Positions 6,646-15,598 of a DNA stretch of 64,000 nucleotides are shown here, piece after piece. The notes under the pieces are model-generated. The model was not told the origin of the DNA, did not search any database, and saw nothing but the letters and a program-made list of their open reading frames with translations. The translations under genes and the position numbers were made by a program. Each line of letters opens with the position of its first letter. The stretch's first letter is position 1. The stretch is from positions 1 through 64,000 of the forward strand of contig JAEZHM010000094.1 in NCBI GenBank assembly GCA_023416585.1. The letters are read 5' to 3'. Source of the stretch: Bacillota bacterium. Lineage in GTDB: Bacteria > Bacillota > Clostridia > Christensenellales > Aristaeellaceae.

Positions 6646-8313
6646 ATGAAAAAGCTACTTGTATTAATTAGCGCTTTGGCGCTGGTTGTGATCCTTTTGA
6701 CCGGCTGCGGCGGCGGCAATATAAAGCAGGCCGGCCTTACATCCGATCAGGCTGTGGAAACGCTGAACGCGCTGCTTACCAAGGTGAGTGTCAGCACGCT
6801 TACCCCCAGACTGGATATCAGCGATACGGCATTGACCGATGCCGCCGACGAACTGCCGGATATCGCCAATTACCCGCTTAGCGTACAGGGAAACGGCACG
6901 ATCGATGTGGAAATCGTTGCCTCTACCGAAAAAGCAGGTTCCGGCATGGATGGATGGCTGAACCGGGTGGCCGAAAACTTCAATAAATCCAACTTCACTT
7001 TGAACGGCCAAACGGTTTCCGTTTCCATCCGTCCTATTGCCTCCGGTCTTGCCACGGAATATATCTTGACCGGAAAGCATGTTCCCGCTGCATTCTCCCC
7101 CACCAACGAGCTTTGGGCGGAAATGATCGCCTCCCGAGGGATTCCCTTCGAGCTTGTGGAAAAGCGCATCGCCGGCAATACGGCAGGCATCCTCATGAGC
7201 AAGAAGGCGTATACCGACTTCACAAGCAAAAACGGTGAGGTGACGCTGGAAAAGATACTGAACGCCGTGTTGCAAGGGAATCTCCTGCTGGGCTATACCA
7301 ACCCCTACGCAAGCAGCACAGGGTTGAATATATTGACCGCAATGCTGCAAGCCTTCGACTCCAGTGACCCGCTGAGCGCGGCAGCTGTGGAGAAGCTGCA
7401 GTCTTTCCAAACGCAGGTGCCGCCCGTGGCCTATACCACGGCGCAAATGCGCGAAAGCGCCAAAAAGGGCATACTGGATGCCATGATCATGGAATACCAG
7501 GCGTATACCATTGAGCCCACGTTAAGTGCTTATGTATTTACGCCCTTTGGTGTAAGGCACGACAGCCCTGTCTACGCCATGGGCGGTATCAGTGCTGACC
7601 AAAAGGCAGCGCTTAAAATGTTCACGGACTATTGCCTTAAGCCGCAGGCTCAAAATGACGCCAAGCAATACGGCTTCAATGCGCTGGACGATTATCCCGG
7701 CCAGGAGCTGCACTTAAAAGGCGCACAGCTTTTTGCAGCGCAAAAGGTTTGGAAAGAAAACAAGGATGGCGGACAGCCTGTTGTAGCCGTTTTCGTGGCC
7801 GATATCTCGGGCAGTATGGATGGTACGCCCATCAAGGAACTGAAAGGTTCGCTGCTCAACGCCGCCCAGTACATCGGCGAGGGCAACTATATTGGCTTGA
7901 TCAGCTATTCTGACAGCGTATATGTCAACCTGCCCATCGGCGAGTTTACCGGCAAACAAAAGGCTTACTTCAACGGCGCCGTGAAGGATTTGTCCGCCGG
8001 TGGCGGTACGGCCACCTATGATGCGGTGCTGGAGGGCGTTAAGATGCTTCTTGATAAAAAAGCCGAGATGCCAAATGCCAAGCTGATGCTATTCGTACTT
8101 TCAGACGGCGCGCAGAACCGCGGCTATAGCATCGATCAGATTACGCCCGTGGTACAGGGGCTCTCCATACCCATCCATACCATTGGCTATGGCAGCGGTG
8201 CCGACATGACGGGCCTTACATCGCTTAGCAACATCAACGAGGCATCCAGCACCAAGGCGGATGAATCCAACGTGGTGTACAATTTGAGGAATATCTTCAA
8301 TTCGCAGATCTGA
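6646..8313 (+). CDS. Lipoprotein: solute-binding-like domain fused to a VWA domain
   Basis: A 555-residue lipoprotein with a signal peptide ending in LTGC (C21 lipidated). Residues about 75-350 resemble a periplasmic-binding fold, with an IDVEIVASTEKAG strand, a GKHVPAAFSPTNELWAEMIA segment and a substrate-like hinge region. Residues about 378-555 form a von Willebrand factor A domain. Its MIDAS site is complete: D386-x-S388-x-S390, a T in the GGGTATYD loop and D487. It is probably a metal-dependent binding protein on the outer face of the membrane. A purine-rich GGAGG lies upstream. It follows the coiled-coil membrane protein gene by 13 bp. The ligand is unknown; the fused architecture is the interesting point. 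Confidence 0.8.
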   Translation: MKKLLVLISALALVVILLTGCGGGNIKQAGLTSDQAVETLNALLTKVSVSTLTPRLDISDTALTDAADELPDIANYPLSVQGNGTIDVEIVASTEKAGSGMDGWLNRVAENFNKSNFTLNGQTVSVSIRPIASGLATEYILTGKHVPAAFSPTNELWAEMIASRGIPFELVEKRIAGNTAGILMSKKAYTDFTSKNGEVTLEKILNAVLQGNLLLGYTNPYASSTGLNILTAMLQAFDSSDPLSAAAVEKLQSFQTQVPPVAYTTAQMRESAKKGILDAMIMEYQAYTIEPTLSAYVFTPFGVRHDSPVYAMGGISADQKAALKMFTDYCLKPQAQNDAKQYGFNALDDYPGQELHLKGAQLFAAQKVWKENKDGGQPVVAVFVADISGSMDGTPIKELKGSLLNAAQYIGEGNYIGLISYSDSVYVNLPIGEFTGKQKAYFNGAVKDLSAGGGTATYDAVLEGVKMLLDKKAEMPNAKLMLFVLSDGAQNRGYSIDQITPVVQGLSIPIHTIGYGSGADMTGLTSLSNINEASSTKADESNVVYNLRNIFNSQI

Positions 8314-8335
8314 TATGTGATATGGAGGTAGCCAA

Positions 8336-8761
8336 ATGCCCGCAATTACCCCCAATTTCAATTTCGCAGGCCGCTGTGAGGAGGCTATGCTTCTATACCA
8401 GAAAGCCTTCGATGCGAAAATCGGCTGCTTACTTCGGTATGGGGATGCCAACAAGGAAGATTTTCGCAAAGAATTGACACAGGAAGAGAAAAACTACATC
8501 TATCACGCCGAGCTGTTTTTTGGAAATCAAAGGATCATGATGTGTGATAATTTTGATGTGCCGTTTGCTGCAAGCTTTTCTCTGTCGCTGACCGTGACCT
8601 TTGATACGAAAGAGGAAGTACGGCATGCCTATGATGTTTTAAAGGATAATAGCACATCGATCTATCCCATGCAAAGCACATCGTACAGTTCCTGCATGGT
8701 GGTATTTATCGATATGTTCGGCTTTCGCTGGGGTTTGATGACAGAGCAAACAGAGCGGTAA
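8336..8761 (+). CDS. VOC family protein (PhnB-like glyoxalase fold)
   Basis: A 141-residue protein of the PhnB/YjdN type. It begins with PNFNFAGRCEEAMLLYQKAF, has a YIYHAELFFGNQRIMMCDN segment in the middle and ends with FIDMFGFRWGLM, the typical pattern of paired beta-alpha-beta-beta-beta units. These proteins belong to the vicinal oxygen chelate superfamily; most PhnB-like members have no proven reaction. It follows the VWA gene by 22 bp with GGAGG upstream, so it may be co-transcribed. Confidence 0.85.
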   Translation: MPAITPNFNFAGRCEEAMLLYQKAFDAKIGCLLRYGDANKEDFRKELTQEEKNYIYHAELFFGNQRIMMCDNFDVPFAASFSLSLTVTFDTKEEVRHAYDVLKDNSTSIYPMQSTSYSSCMVVFIDMFGFRWGLMTEQTER

Positions 8762-8884
8762 AAAGCGTCATGCTGGCCATTCCTCTCAATAAAACCTATA
8801 CGTCCGGTCCACATAATGTTTAGATGTGGCTTCCTTTGGATATATAAAAAGTAGGAACTTATTACATTCAAAGGAGCTGATTTC

Positions 8885-9307
8885 ATGAAAATTCTTTATA
8901 AAGCAAAGGCTTTGGCTATAGGCGGCCGCGATGGTCAGGTATCTGTGGAAAACAGTCCGGTGCGTTTTGAAATGGCATCCCCTGCTGAATTGGGCGGCAC
9001 CAAAGGCGTGGGATTTAACCCGGAACAGTTGTTTGCCGCCGGATATGCCGCATGTTTTGGCAGCGCATTGCAGCATGTATTCAAGGTAAAGAGGCTGACT
9101 ATGGCTGCACCGGAAGTGCATGCAACTGTCGGTATCGGCAGAAACGATGCAGGCGGCTATTCGCTGGCAGTGGATATTACAGCCGTGTTTCATGGTTTGG
9201 ACCAAGCAACCGCCGATTCGCTGGTGAATGATGCCCATCAGGTATGCCCGTATTCCAACGCCACCAGGGGGAATATAGACGTAACCGTTTCGGCAAGAGT
9301 TGAATAA
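8885..9307 (+). CDS. ohr: Organic hydroperoxide resistance protein, Ohr/OsmC family
   Basis: A 140-residue thiol peroxidase of the Ohr subfamily, which reduces organic hydroperoxides. The two redox cysteines are C57 (in GYAACFGSAL) and C121 (in HQVCPYSNATRGN), with the conserved NPEQLFAAGYAACF helix and the catalytic-pocket Glu at 47. The length matches the family. AAAGGAGC lies upstream of the ATG. I see no obvious OhrR operator. It is probably monocistronic and converges with the glycosyltransferase gene. Confidence 0.9.
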   Translation: MKILYKAKALAIGGRDGQVSVENSPVRFEMASPAELGGTKGVGFNPEQLFAAGYAACFGSALQHVFKVKRLTMAAPEVHATVGIGRNDAGGYSLAVDITAVFHGLDQATADSLVNDAHQVCPYSNATRGNIDVTVSARVE

Positions 9308-9340
9308 GACTCAATGCAAGTTCCTTCTCTTATATCCAGC

Positions 9341-11107
9341 CTATTGATGCGTTTCCATCAAGTAGCGTACCTGTTGCTCATTCAGCCGGTATAGCTGCTG
9401 GATGGATGAACCGTTTACCACAATCTCATATTCCGGCTTAAGGTCCGTATACATGGTATGGTCCGCATCCAAGTACAAAGGCCATCCCCAGCTATGCATC
9501 TTCATGGCCGTTGTGGGGTTGATGACCAAATAGGCCGGATTGTTCCTCAAGTAGATGGGGCTTGTGCCCTGCAGGCTGTCCAGATTGTACAGTTTAAGCC
9601 TGCTCCTCTGATCGTCCGTCAAAAAAAAGTCCGCATACTCGATGGTGGCACAGTAATTGGTGGAATAGAAGACGCATACCTTCCTGCCTTCATTCTCCGA
9701 AAGCGCTCTCTTAATAAGTCTGGACTGGCTTGTGTTCCAGTAATCCAGTTCAAAACGTTCCTCCGGACGAGAACCGGCCAGGACGTTGTAATAAACATAC
9801 TGGTATGGATGGTTGACAACCATCCATACTGTTATACTGCCCAATTGCATAACAAGGCAGAGGACAGCCGCGATCCTCACCCATTTATTGCGTACGCTAA
9901 GCAGCCAGTGTATCCCCCATACCGCCAAAAGCAAAAATCCCGAATATACGTAGTACAGATGCCGCCAGCCATTGTAGACATTACTTTTCAACATCACGGG
10001 CACGATCAAGGAAATAAGAGAGAAGGCCGCAGCCAGTAAAACGAAACCGTATCCGCTATAAAGCTGCATCTCTTTCACTTTCCTGTGCTCCTTCAGCAAT
10101 CGGAAAAGCCCGATGAGCAGAAGGATCATAATCAGAACCGGCGTTGTGACGGCAATCATCACGGGAAGATAATGCCACGGCAGGCGGAGCTGGGATGGAT
10201 GGTACACTTTCCCAAAGTAATAGACATATCCATCCCATCGGCCGAAATAAACGGCATTACCCAGCACATATTTAATAAGTCCAACGGGGTCCTTCCAAGC
10301 GGCTGGCGTAATGATATAATAGGTCAGCACAACGGAGATTGCCACGGCTGCGATACGCCCTACCGATCGCAGGCCAAATTCCTTTGCCTTGATCTTGATG
10401 GCAACATAGTATATCACCGCCAAAACAAGGAACAATGCAAGGCTGACCCTTGTGTTGATGGCAAATGCACTGACAACACCCGCAATGATTGCGGCGGGGA
10501 TCGACTGCTTTTCAAAAAACCGGTAGACAGCATACATCATCCAGATGCACGTGATAAAGGCGATCATGTCTTTGTTGTTATAAAAAGAATCGGCAAAAAA
10601 CCTGGGCGACAGCACGGCAAACGCCACGCAAATTAGACCGTACACCCTGCGGCCAGTAATCTTTATTGCCAGCAGATACAATAAGATCCACCCTAAAAAA
10701 CAAATGATAAAGTTGTAGATATGCCGGGCAAGGTACAAGCTGTGCTCGACACTTAAGGATGGATCTGTTTGCTTAAGTTTGTATATCGCGAAAAAGAGAG
10801 CAGCCGCAGGGTAATACACCGCCTGCCCGTGATCCCGCTCCACGTATTGAACAAGGGACGGTGGCGCATTCAATACCCGTTCATAACAAAACATGTTCAT
10901 AACTGGCAATAGATGCTGATTTACCACGGATTTTGGAAGCAATGTCTGCGCGGCATACTGCATATTGGATACCAGAATTTCCGTTTCTGTGCGTTCGTCC
11001 CAGGAAACCCCGTAATCACCTGCAATAAGCAGGCAGCCTATAAACAGCAGAGCAAAAAATGCGGCAACCATCCTTTTTCCTGCGTGTTCAGTAAAATGAA
11101 TCCTCAT
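9341..11107 (-). CDS. GT39-like (PMT/ArnT-type) membrane glycosyltransferase
   Basis: A 588-residue polytopic membrane protein with about 10-12 predicted helices. After TM1 comes YGVSWDERTE, matching the acidic motif in the first extracytoplasmic loop of GT-C enzymes, where an Asp/Glu pair coordinates metal and catalyses transfer from a polyprenyl-phosphate sugar. A conserved SPRFFADSFYNNKDMIAF segment fits the second catalytic loop region. The C-terminal third is a soluble extracytoplasmic domain (from about residue 440). It probably glycosylates a cell-envelope component or secreted protein, but the acceptor is unknown. It is transcribed alone. Confidence 0.75.
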   Translation of the reverse strand: MRIHFTEHAGKRMVAAFFALLFIGCLLIAGDYGVSWDERTETEILVSNMQYAAQTLLPKSVVNQHLLPVMNMFCYERVLNAPPSLVQYVERDHGQAVYYPAAALFFAIYKLKQTDPSLSVEHSLYLARHIYNFIICFLGWILLYLLAIKITGRRVYGLICVAFAVLSPRFFADSFYNNKDMIAFITCIWMMYAVYRFFEKQSIPAAIIAGVVSAFAINTRVSLALFLVLAVIYYVAIKIKAKEFGLRSVGRIAAVAISVVLTYYIITPAAWKDPVGLIKYVLGNAVYFGRWDGYVYYFGKVYHPSQLRLPWHYLPVMIAVTTPVLIMILLLIGLFRLLKEHRKVKEMQLYSGYGFVLLAAAFSLISLIVPVMLKSNVYNGWRHLYYVYSGFLLLAVWGIHWLLSVRNKWVRIAAVLCLVMQLGSITVWMVVNHPYQYVYYNVLAGSRPEERFELDYWNTSQSRLIKRALSENEGRKVCVFYSTNYCATIEYADFFLTDDQRSRLKLYNLDSLQGTSPIYLRNNPAYLVINPTTAMKMHSWGWPLYLDADHTMYTDLKPEYEIVVNGSSIQQLYRLNEQQVRYLMETHQ

Positions 11108-11329
11108 TTCTCTATACTCCGCTTATTAGTTTCCTTAGCATGCGCAATTCTCTGCCAAACAAATTATCACATCATGCGCATTTGTCAAGCAAAATGCAAA
11201 TCGGCACCATCATGTGAGCAAAGCGCAGACTCCTGCATGAGCCCGTTCATTTCCTTCCCTGCAATTGACATGACATGCAGATCATGTTATTCTTTGCCGG
11301 AATTATTTCCAGAAAAAAGGAGGAGGACC

Positions 11330-12238
11330 ATGGCAAGAAAGTACCGTTTATATCAGGTGGATTCTTTTACAACGGAAAAATTCGCGGGAAACCCAGCCGG
11401 CGTCATCCCGAACGCGGATGGATTGACAGAGCTTGAGATGCAGAAAATCGCCAGGGAACTTAACAATTCCGAAACGGCATTTATCCTCCCGCCTGATGAT
11501 TGCGACCATGATGTGCATGTGCGCTTTTTCACGCCAAACAGGGAGGTGCCCATCTGCGGCCACGCAACGGTTGCGGCGCATTACGTACGTGCGTTGGAAC
11601 TGGATCTTGGGAATACCAGGGTTGTACAAAAGACAGGCGCGGGAATCTTGCCTGTAGATATTATACGCGATCATAACGATTATCAAATTATTATGACTCA
11701 GGGAAAAATAGCATTCGGTGCGCTGATCGGCGGAGAAAACAAGAATATCCTTCTTTCAGCATTGGGGATCACAGAAGATGATCTGCTTACAGACTGCCCG
11801 GTACAAATTGTATCTACAGGCCATTCAAAAGTAATGATCGGTATAAAAGACAGCACAATTTTGAACTGCATGAAACCCGATTATGGCGCCCTGGCAAAGT
11901 TAAGCGGTGTGATCGGCTGCAACGGATATTATGTGTTTACGCTGGATTCCAAAGAAAGCGGCATTCTTGTAAAAGGCAGGATGTTTGCGCCGGCGATAGG
12001 GATCAATGAAGACCCGGTGACCGGAAACGCAAACGGACCGCTGGGAGCGTACCTGGTTCATTACAATATCGTTCCGCATGAAGAAGAAGCCTTCCGCTTT
12101 AACGCCAGGCAAGGGGAGGCCATTCACCGGGCTGGTATAATCGGCGTAGAAGTACAGATTGAGAAAGGCGAACCTGTTAAAGTCAAGATATCAGGGAAAG
12201 CAACCGTCGCCTTCCAAACGGAGCTAAGCCTGCCCTGA
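11330..12238 (+). CDS. PhzF/YddE family isomerase
   Basis: A 302-residue protein of the diaminopimelate-epimerase-fold PhzF family. The start at 11330 has AAAAAAGGAGGAGG directly upstream; the longer open frame to 10913 overlaps the divergent glycosyltransferase and is not real. The motif DSFTTEKFAGNPAGV at residues 11-25 and the catalytic Glu at 48 (NNSETAF) are present. So are the RFFTPNREVPICGHATVA core and the second-domain EDPVTGNANGPLGAYL. PhzF proteins isomerise small acids by proton shifts; the substrate of most paralogues is unknown. The gene converges with the nucleotidyltransferase gene 18 bp away. Confidence 0.9.
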   Translation: MARKYRLYQVDSFTTEKFAGNPAGVIPNADGLTELEMQKIARELNNSETAFILPPDDCDHDVHVRFFTPNREVPICGHATVAAHYVRALELDLGNTRVVQKTGAGILPVDIIRDHNDYQIIMTQGKIAFGALIGGENKNILLSALGITEDDLLTDCPVQIVSTGHSKVMIGIKDSTILNCMKPDYGALAKLSGVIGCNGYYVFTLDSKESGILVKGRMFAPAIGINEDPVTGNANGPLGAYLVHYNIVPHEEEAFRFNARQGEAIHRAGIIGVEVQIEKGEPVKVKISGKATVAFQTELSLP

Positions 12239-12256
12239 AAATTGAACATATTGACA

Positions 12257-13108
12257 TCAAAACCCTTCCCATTCACCGCCAGACATTCTCCGGTCAAAAT
12301 AGTCCATCACAAGATCCGGAATATGCGCAGGGTAATCCATACCCTTCTCTTTGCATGCAGCTTCGGCATCCTCCTTGAAAAGCCGCATGCATTTGCGCAT
12401 CATGCCTTCCATAGCATCAAAATCCGCCGGTACAAAATAGGCAAGCAAATGCGCCTGCATATCTTCCGGTACGCATTTTTTTACCTTGCTTTCCCATGCC
12501 CCCCAATCCAGCGTGTCATACTGGGCCAAAAGAAGATCTACATGGGCATGGAAGATCATATCGACATTCTTGATCAGCTTGAATATGTCACGGCGTTTGA
12601 AATATTTGATCAGCATCTCTGTATGGAACCAATAAGTATCCATGGCCCGGGTGATATCGGGAATATGATTATCTGTCCTAAGGCCTTTGTCCAGCAGGAT
12701 GCCTACTTCCCCCGTCCTGTCAAATATGATGTTCTTGCGCGTGCAGCCTTTTAGATGCTGCCTGCAAAACCATGTCATGGGATAACCGGCATTCATGATA
12801 AAAAAATCATGTTGATGCAGATTCTCCCCTATTTTTATCACGCTGCAGAAGTTTTTGAAATGAGCATCGTTGTAGTTTTCTGGCCAGCAAATGACAAGCT
12901 CATCGCATACCTGCCGGAGAAATTTGGGAACATCGGCTGCAAAAGGCTCGAAATCCCTGTCATCCGTAAGAAATACAGGGTCATAATCAGAGTAAATGTC
13001 CTCTTCGCCGCGGCTCAAAGACCCGTACTGCCATCCGCCTTTGCAGCGTTCATCCGCCTTCAATAGTAAAACCAGCTTTTCAAACGCGCCCACCAAATCG
13101 GGATGCAT
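12257..13108 (-). CDS. Nucleotidyltransferase, Lnu(F)/aminoglycoside-adenylyltransferase-like
   Basis: A 283-residue member of the DNA-polymerase-beta-like nucleotidyltransferase superfamily. The signature G29-S30, then D41-x-D43 (YGSLSRGEEDIYSDYDPVF), supplies the two metal-binding carboxylates. The overall plan, with a C-terminal helical domain containing the DTYWFHTEMLIKYF region, resembles lincosamide nucleotidyltransferases of the Lnu(F) kind. Resistance activity cannot be inferred from the sequence, as chromosomal relatives are common. AAAGGAG lies just upstream of the ATG. The Nudix gene lies 21 bp upstream, so the two may form an operon. Confidence 0.75.
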   Translation of the reverse strand: MHPDLVGAFEKLVLLLKADERCKGGWQYGSLSRGEEDIYSDYDPVFLTDDRDFEPFAADVPKFLRQVCDELVICWPENYNDAHFKNFCSVIKIGENLHQHDFFIMNAGYPMTWFCRQHLKGCTRKNIIFDRTGEVGILLDKGLRTDNHIPDITRAMDTYWFHTEMLIKYFKRRDIFKLIKNVDMIFHAHVDLLLAQYDTLDWGAWESKVKKCVPEDMQAHLLAYFVPADFDAMEGMMRKCMRLFKEDAEAACKEKGMDYPAHIPDLVMDYFDRRMSGGEWEGF

Positions 13109-13129
13109 ATTTTGCTCTCCTTTGCAAGC

Positions 13130-13618
13130 TCAATTCTTTAAATACGCCCGCAATGTATCCACATGCATTGGATAGATGCGTTCAGGCATTTCCTTAAGCA
13201 TTTGGGAAAGCTCCTCCCTGCCGGCCCATAGAAAATTCTTCGCCTCATCAGAACTGATTAGCAGCTGCCCCTCCACCGTGCAAATAAAGATGAAAACCAT
13301 TATAGGATAAGCTCCCTCCAGATTTTGGCTGCATGAGAAGGGTTTGAAGTTTAGTACCCTATAGCCATTCGCAATGTGGGAAGATGATTGATCCTCGCCT
13401 TCTATCTTCACAATATCAAGGCCTGTCTCCTCTTTTACCTCACGGCGTATGGTATCATATATGCTTTCGAATTCCCGTATTTTCCCAGCCGGTATTTCCA
13501 GCAGCCCGTTTTCCAGGGGAGCATCCTTTTTGCAGCGTTCCTGAAGTAAAATCTGTTCGCGGCCTTCCATGTTACGGCTTATGATTGCGCCAGCGCCGGG
13601 AATCGCAAATCTTTCCAT
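13130..13618 (-). CDS. Nudix hydrolase (ADP-ribose pyrophosphatase-like)
   Basis: A 162-residue protein whose start at 13618 is set by ATAAGGAG just upstream; a longer frame to 13672 has no such site. A complete Nudix box occupies residues 45-67 (G-x5-E-x7-REV-x-EE-x-GL). The E-I-P-A-G preceding it is typical of ADP-ribose pyrophosphatase-like members. These enzymes cleave nucleoside diphosphates linked to another moiety, here probably ADP-sugars. The gene precedes the nucleotidyltransferase gene and may be co-transcribed with it. Confidence 0.85.
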   Translation of the reverse strand: MERFAIPGAGAIISRNMEGREQILLQERCKKDAPLENGLLEIPAGKIREFESIYDTIRREVKEETGLDIVKIEGEDQSSSHIANGYRVLNFKPFSCSQNLEGAYPIMVFIFICTVEGQLLISSDEAKNFLWAGREELSQMLKEMPERIYPMHVDTLRAYLKN

Positions 13619-13724
13619 ATTACTCCTTATATACATACAATTTTGAAGAAATACATAATTTCTTCCCATCATTCATAATTCTACCAACTTTTTGCATCCC
13701 GTACAATAAGATCCTTTCCGCCTT

Positions 13725-13750
13725 GTTTAGCGGATGATCAAATTTGGTAT
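13725..13750 (+). promoter_or_regulatory. Possible sigma-B-like promoter before the GlsB gene
   Basis: GTTTAG, a 14-base spacer and TGGTAT resemble the GTTTAA-N13-15-GGGTAT consensus of general-stress sigma factors. The site lies about 50 bp upstream of a stress-type membrane protein gene. Match by eye only. Confidence 0.3.
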
Positions 13751-13803
13751 ATACATCATGTGATTACTTTTTCCATTCATTCCAAAGAAAAGAGGTGCAG
13801 TCA

Positions 13804-14052
13804 ATGGGCCTTATTGGCTGGATTATCCTAGGTGCCTTGGCCGGCTGGATCGCCAGCATGTTCACAGGCAACAACCGCCGGATGGGTCTTGCCGCAAACA
13901 TTATCGTCGGCGTTATAGGCTCCTCTATCGGCGGATTTGTGTTCAATCTTCTGGGTGGCCACGGTGTTACAGGGCTTAACCTTTGGAGCCTGATTGTAGC
14001 GGTGGTTGGTTCAGTGATCCTGCTGACCGTGGTCAACGCCATCAGAAAATAG
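13804..14052 (+). CDS. GlsB/YeaQ/YmgE family membrane protein
   Basis: An 82-residue, glycine-rich protein with three hydrophobic segments: about residues 2-18 (GLIGWIILGALAGWIASM), 28-48 (ANIIVGVIGSSIGGFVFNLL) and 58-78. This is the standard layout of the transglycosylase-associated protein family, small inner-membrane proteins often induced by stress. The start at 13804 follows AAAGAGGTG; a longer frame to 13744 is not supported. The AHSA1 gene follows by 22 bp. Confidence 0.9.
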   Translation: MGLIGWIILGALAGWIASMFTGNNRRMGLAANIIVGVIGSSIGGFVFNLLGGHGVTGLNLWSLIVAVVGSVILLTVVNAIRK

Positions 14053-14074
14053 CGTTGAAAGAAGGGCGGAACGT

Positions 14075-14500
14075 ATGCGCACCAATCAAACAGAAATTAC
14101 GATAAAAGCCACCGTCCATGCTACGTTGGAAAAGGTTTGGGAGTGCTGGACAGATCCTAAACATATTGTCAACTGGAACCACGCGTCCGATGACTGGCAT
14201 TCGCCGTATGCCCAAAACGACCTAAGGGCCGGTGGAAAATTCCTTTTCAGAATGGAAGCAAGGGATAAAAGCTCCGGATTTGACTTTACCGGCGTGTATG
14301 ATGAAGTACAACCGAATAAGGTTATATCTTTCACCATGGACGATGGCAGAAAAGTCAAGACCGTCTTCATCAATCATAGTGGCAAAACGGAAGTAACCGA
14401 AACCTTTGATGCGGAAAGCGTCTTTCCCATCGAACAGCAGCGAAGCGGCTGGCAAGCCATATTGGATAACTTCAAAATGTATACGGAGCATGCAGGCTGA
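14075..14500 (+). CDS. SRPBCC (AHSA1-like) domain protein
   Basis: A 141-residue protein of the START/AHSA1 group. It begins with the strand ITIKATVHATLEKVWECWTDPKHIVNWN, continues with DLRAGGKFLFRMEARD and a FTGVYDEVQPNKVISF strand, and ends with the long helix SGWQAILDNFKMYTE. These domains bind hydrophobic ligands in a deep cavity; the ligand is unknown. It is probably in an operon with the GlsB-type gene, and a strong terminator follows. Confidence 0.9.
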   Translation: MRTNQTEITIKATVHATLEKVWECWTDPKHIVNWNHASDDWHSPYAQNDLRAGGKFLFRMEARDKSSGFDFTGVYDEVQPNKVISFTMDDGRKVKTVFINHSGKTEVTETFDAESVFPIEQQRSGWQAILDNFKMYTEHAG

Positions 14501-14539
14501 TAGCCATAGCGAAGCGAAAAGCGATTGTGCCACGAACTG

Positions 14540-14595
14540 CACCCCAGTTGCCAGGCAGCAGGAATTGCTGTGAAGCAGCTGGGGTGTCTTTTTTA
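14540..14595 (+). terminator. Rho-independent terminator
   Basis: CACCCCAG near 14540 pairs with CTGGGGTG at 14579-14586 and is followed by TCTTTTTTA. It lies after the AHSA1 gene and before the convergent phosphotransferase gene. Confidence 0.8.
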
Positions 14596-14607
14596 GATAC
14601 CAAAAAC

Positions 14608-15561
14608 TTAATCAAAATGATCATCATGCAAGTGTTCGCAGCCGGACCGCATGTATTTCAACGCTCTTAACCGCCGTTCACCCGATATATGATCGTAGAG
14701 GATGCGCTCCATAAATGCCCAGATGTCTTCCAGCTTTCTTCTGAGCGTGTAAAACCGCATGGCAAGCGGATCGGGCATATATCCTTTACGCAGCTTTGAA
14801 TAACACTCCAAAAAGGTATCCCAATATGCTTTCCCGGAAAACATGAACAGATCCGCTTCTGCCGGCGCCAGCCGCATCCCTTCCCAGTCGATCAGCATCA
14901 AGCGGCTGCCTTCCATCAAATTCCACCCGTGGGCGTCCGTATGGCATAGCGTCTTTGGTGTGCAGGACTGCTTCAGCTTATCCGCCAAACCGCTTAACTC
15001 TACGGCCTTTTCTCTGAGCTGCGCTTGATATAACCCGATAATATCCCGCACATCGGCAAGGGAATCCGCAAGGTCCCGATTCAAAAAGACTTCCAGTTTT
15101 GTGACAAATGGAAGCGAATAGTCTTCCTCCAGCGCTTTCGCAGGAGAATGTATGAAAGCGCCTGCTGTATGCAGCTCCGCCATGATTTGCGCAAGTTCCA
15201 GCACTTTAAGATGAGTAAGCGGTTTCCCCCCTACCGTTTCACCCTCAATAAAATCAAACAGCACATAAATGTAATTGTCATCCTGGCAGTGAAATCCACC
15301 ATCCATTGTGAGAACGGGGTTTGGAACCTTTCCACGCAAAGGCGACTCGCGGCTTAGCCACACGAGTATAGGCATATAGTCATCAAGCAATTCTGTCCAA
15401 TATGCTGTGGAGGCGTTCTTCTTTTCATATGCCTTCAAAAAATAGCTATGTTCAGAACACTCAACCTTGTATGCAAGCGCGGACCAACCGCCTGAAACAG
15501 GGTTGATCCATTTTGGCTCCAGCGCATATTGCATCCTCAAGGCAGAAAAAAGATGATCCAT
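14608..15561 (-). CDS. Aminoglycoside phosphotransferase-like (APH/choline kinase) protein
   Basis: A 317-residue small-molecule kinase of the APH superfamily. The start at 15561 has GCAGGAG 5 bases upstream. The catalytic loop H207-T-D209-A-H-G-W-N214 matches H-x-D-x4-N, and D225 in LIDWEG fits the metal-binding DxD/DWE position. The N-terminal lobe carries YKVECSEHSYFLKAYEK, with the ATP-binding lysine. Family members phosphorylate antibiotics, homoserine, methylthioribose or choline; the substrate here cannot be read. The DUF1801 gene ends 37 bp upstream of the start and may be co-transcribed. Confidence 0.8.
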   Translation of the reverse strand: MDHLFSALRMQYALEPKWINPVSGGWSALAYKVECSEHSYFLKAYEKKNASTAYWTELLDDYMPILVWLSRESPLRGKVPNPVLTMDGGFHCQDDNYIYVLFDFIEGETVGGKPLTHLKVLELAQIMAELHTAGAFIHSPAKALEEDYSLPFVTKLEVFLNRDLADSLADVRDIIGLYQAQLREKAVELSGLADKLKQSCTPKTLCHTDAHGWNLMEGSRLMLIDWEGMRLAPAEADLFMFSGKAYWDTFLECYSKLRKGYMPDPLAMRFYTLRRKLEDIWAFMERILYDHISGERRLRALKYMRSGCEHLHDDHFD

Positions 15562-15598
15562 CCATACTCCTGCAACACACTTCAAAAAGTTTAGGCAT

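Noticed and set aside
9458..10636. Plus-strand frames opposite the glycosyltransferase gene
   Set aside because: They contain no family features, while the minus frame is a convincing polytopic membrane enzyme.
10913..11329. Extended N-terminus of the PhzF gene
   Set aside because: The extra 139 residues overlap the divergent glycosyltransferase gene and resemble no PhzF; the internal ATG has an excellent ribosome-binding site.
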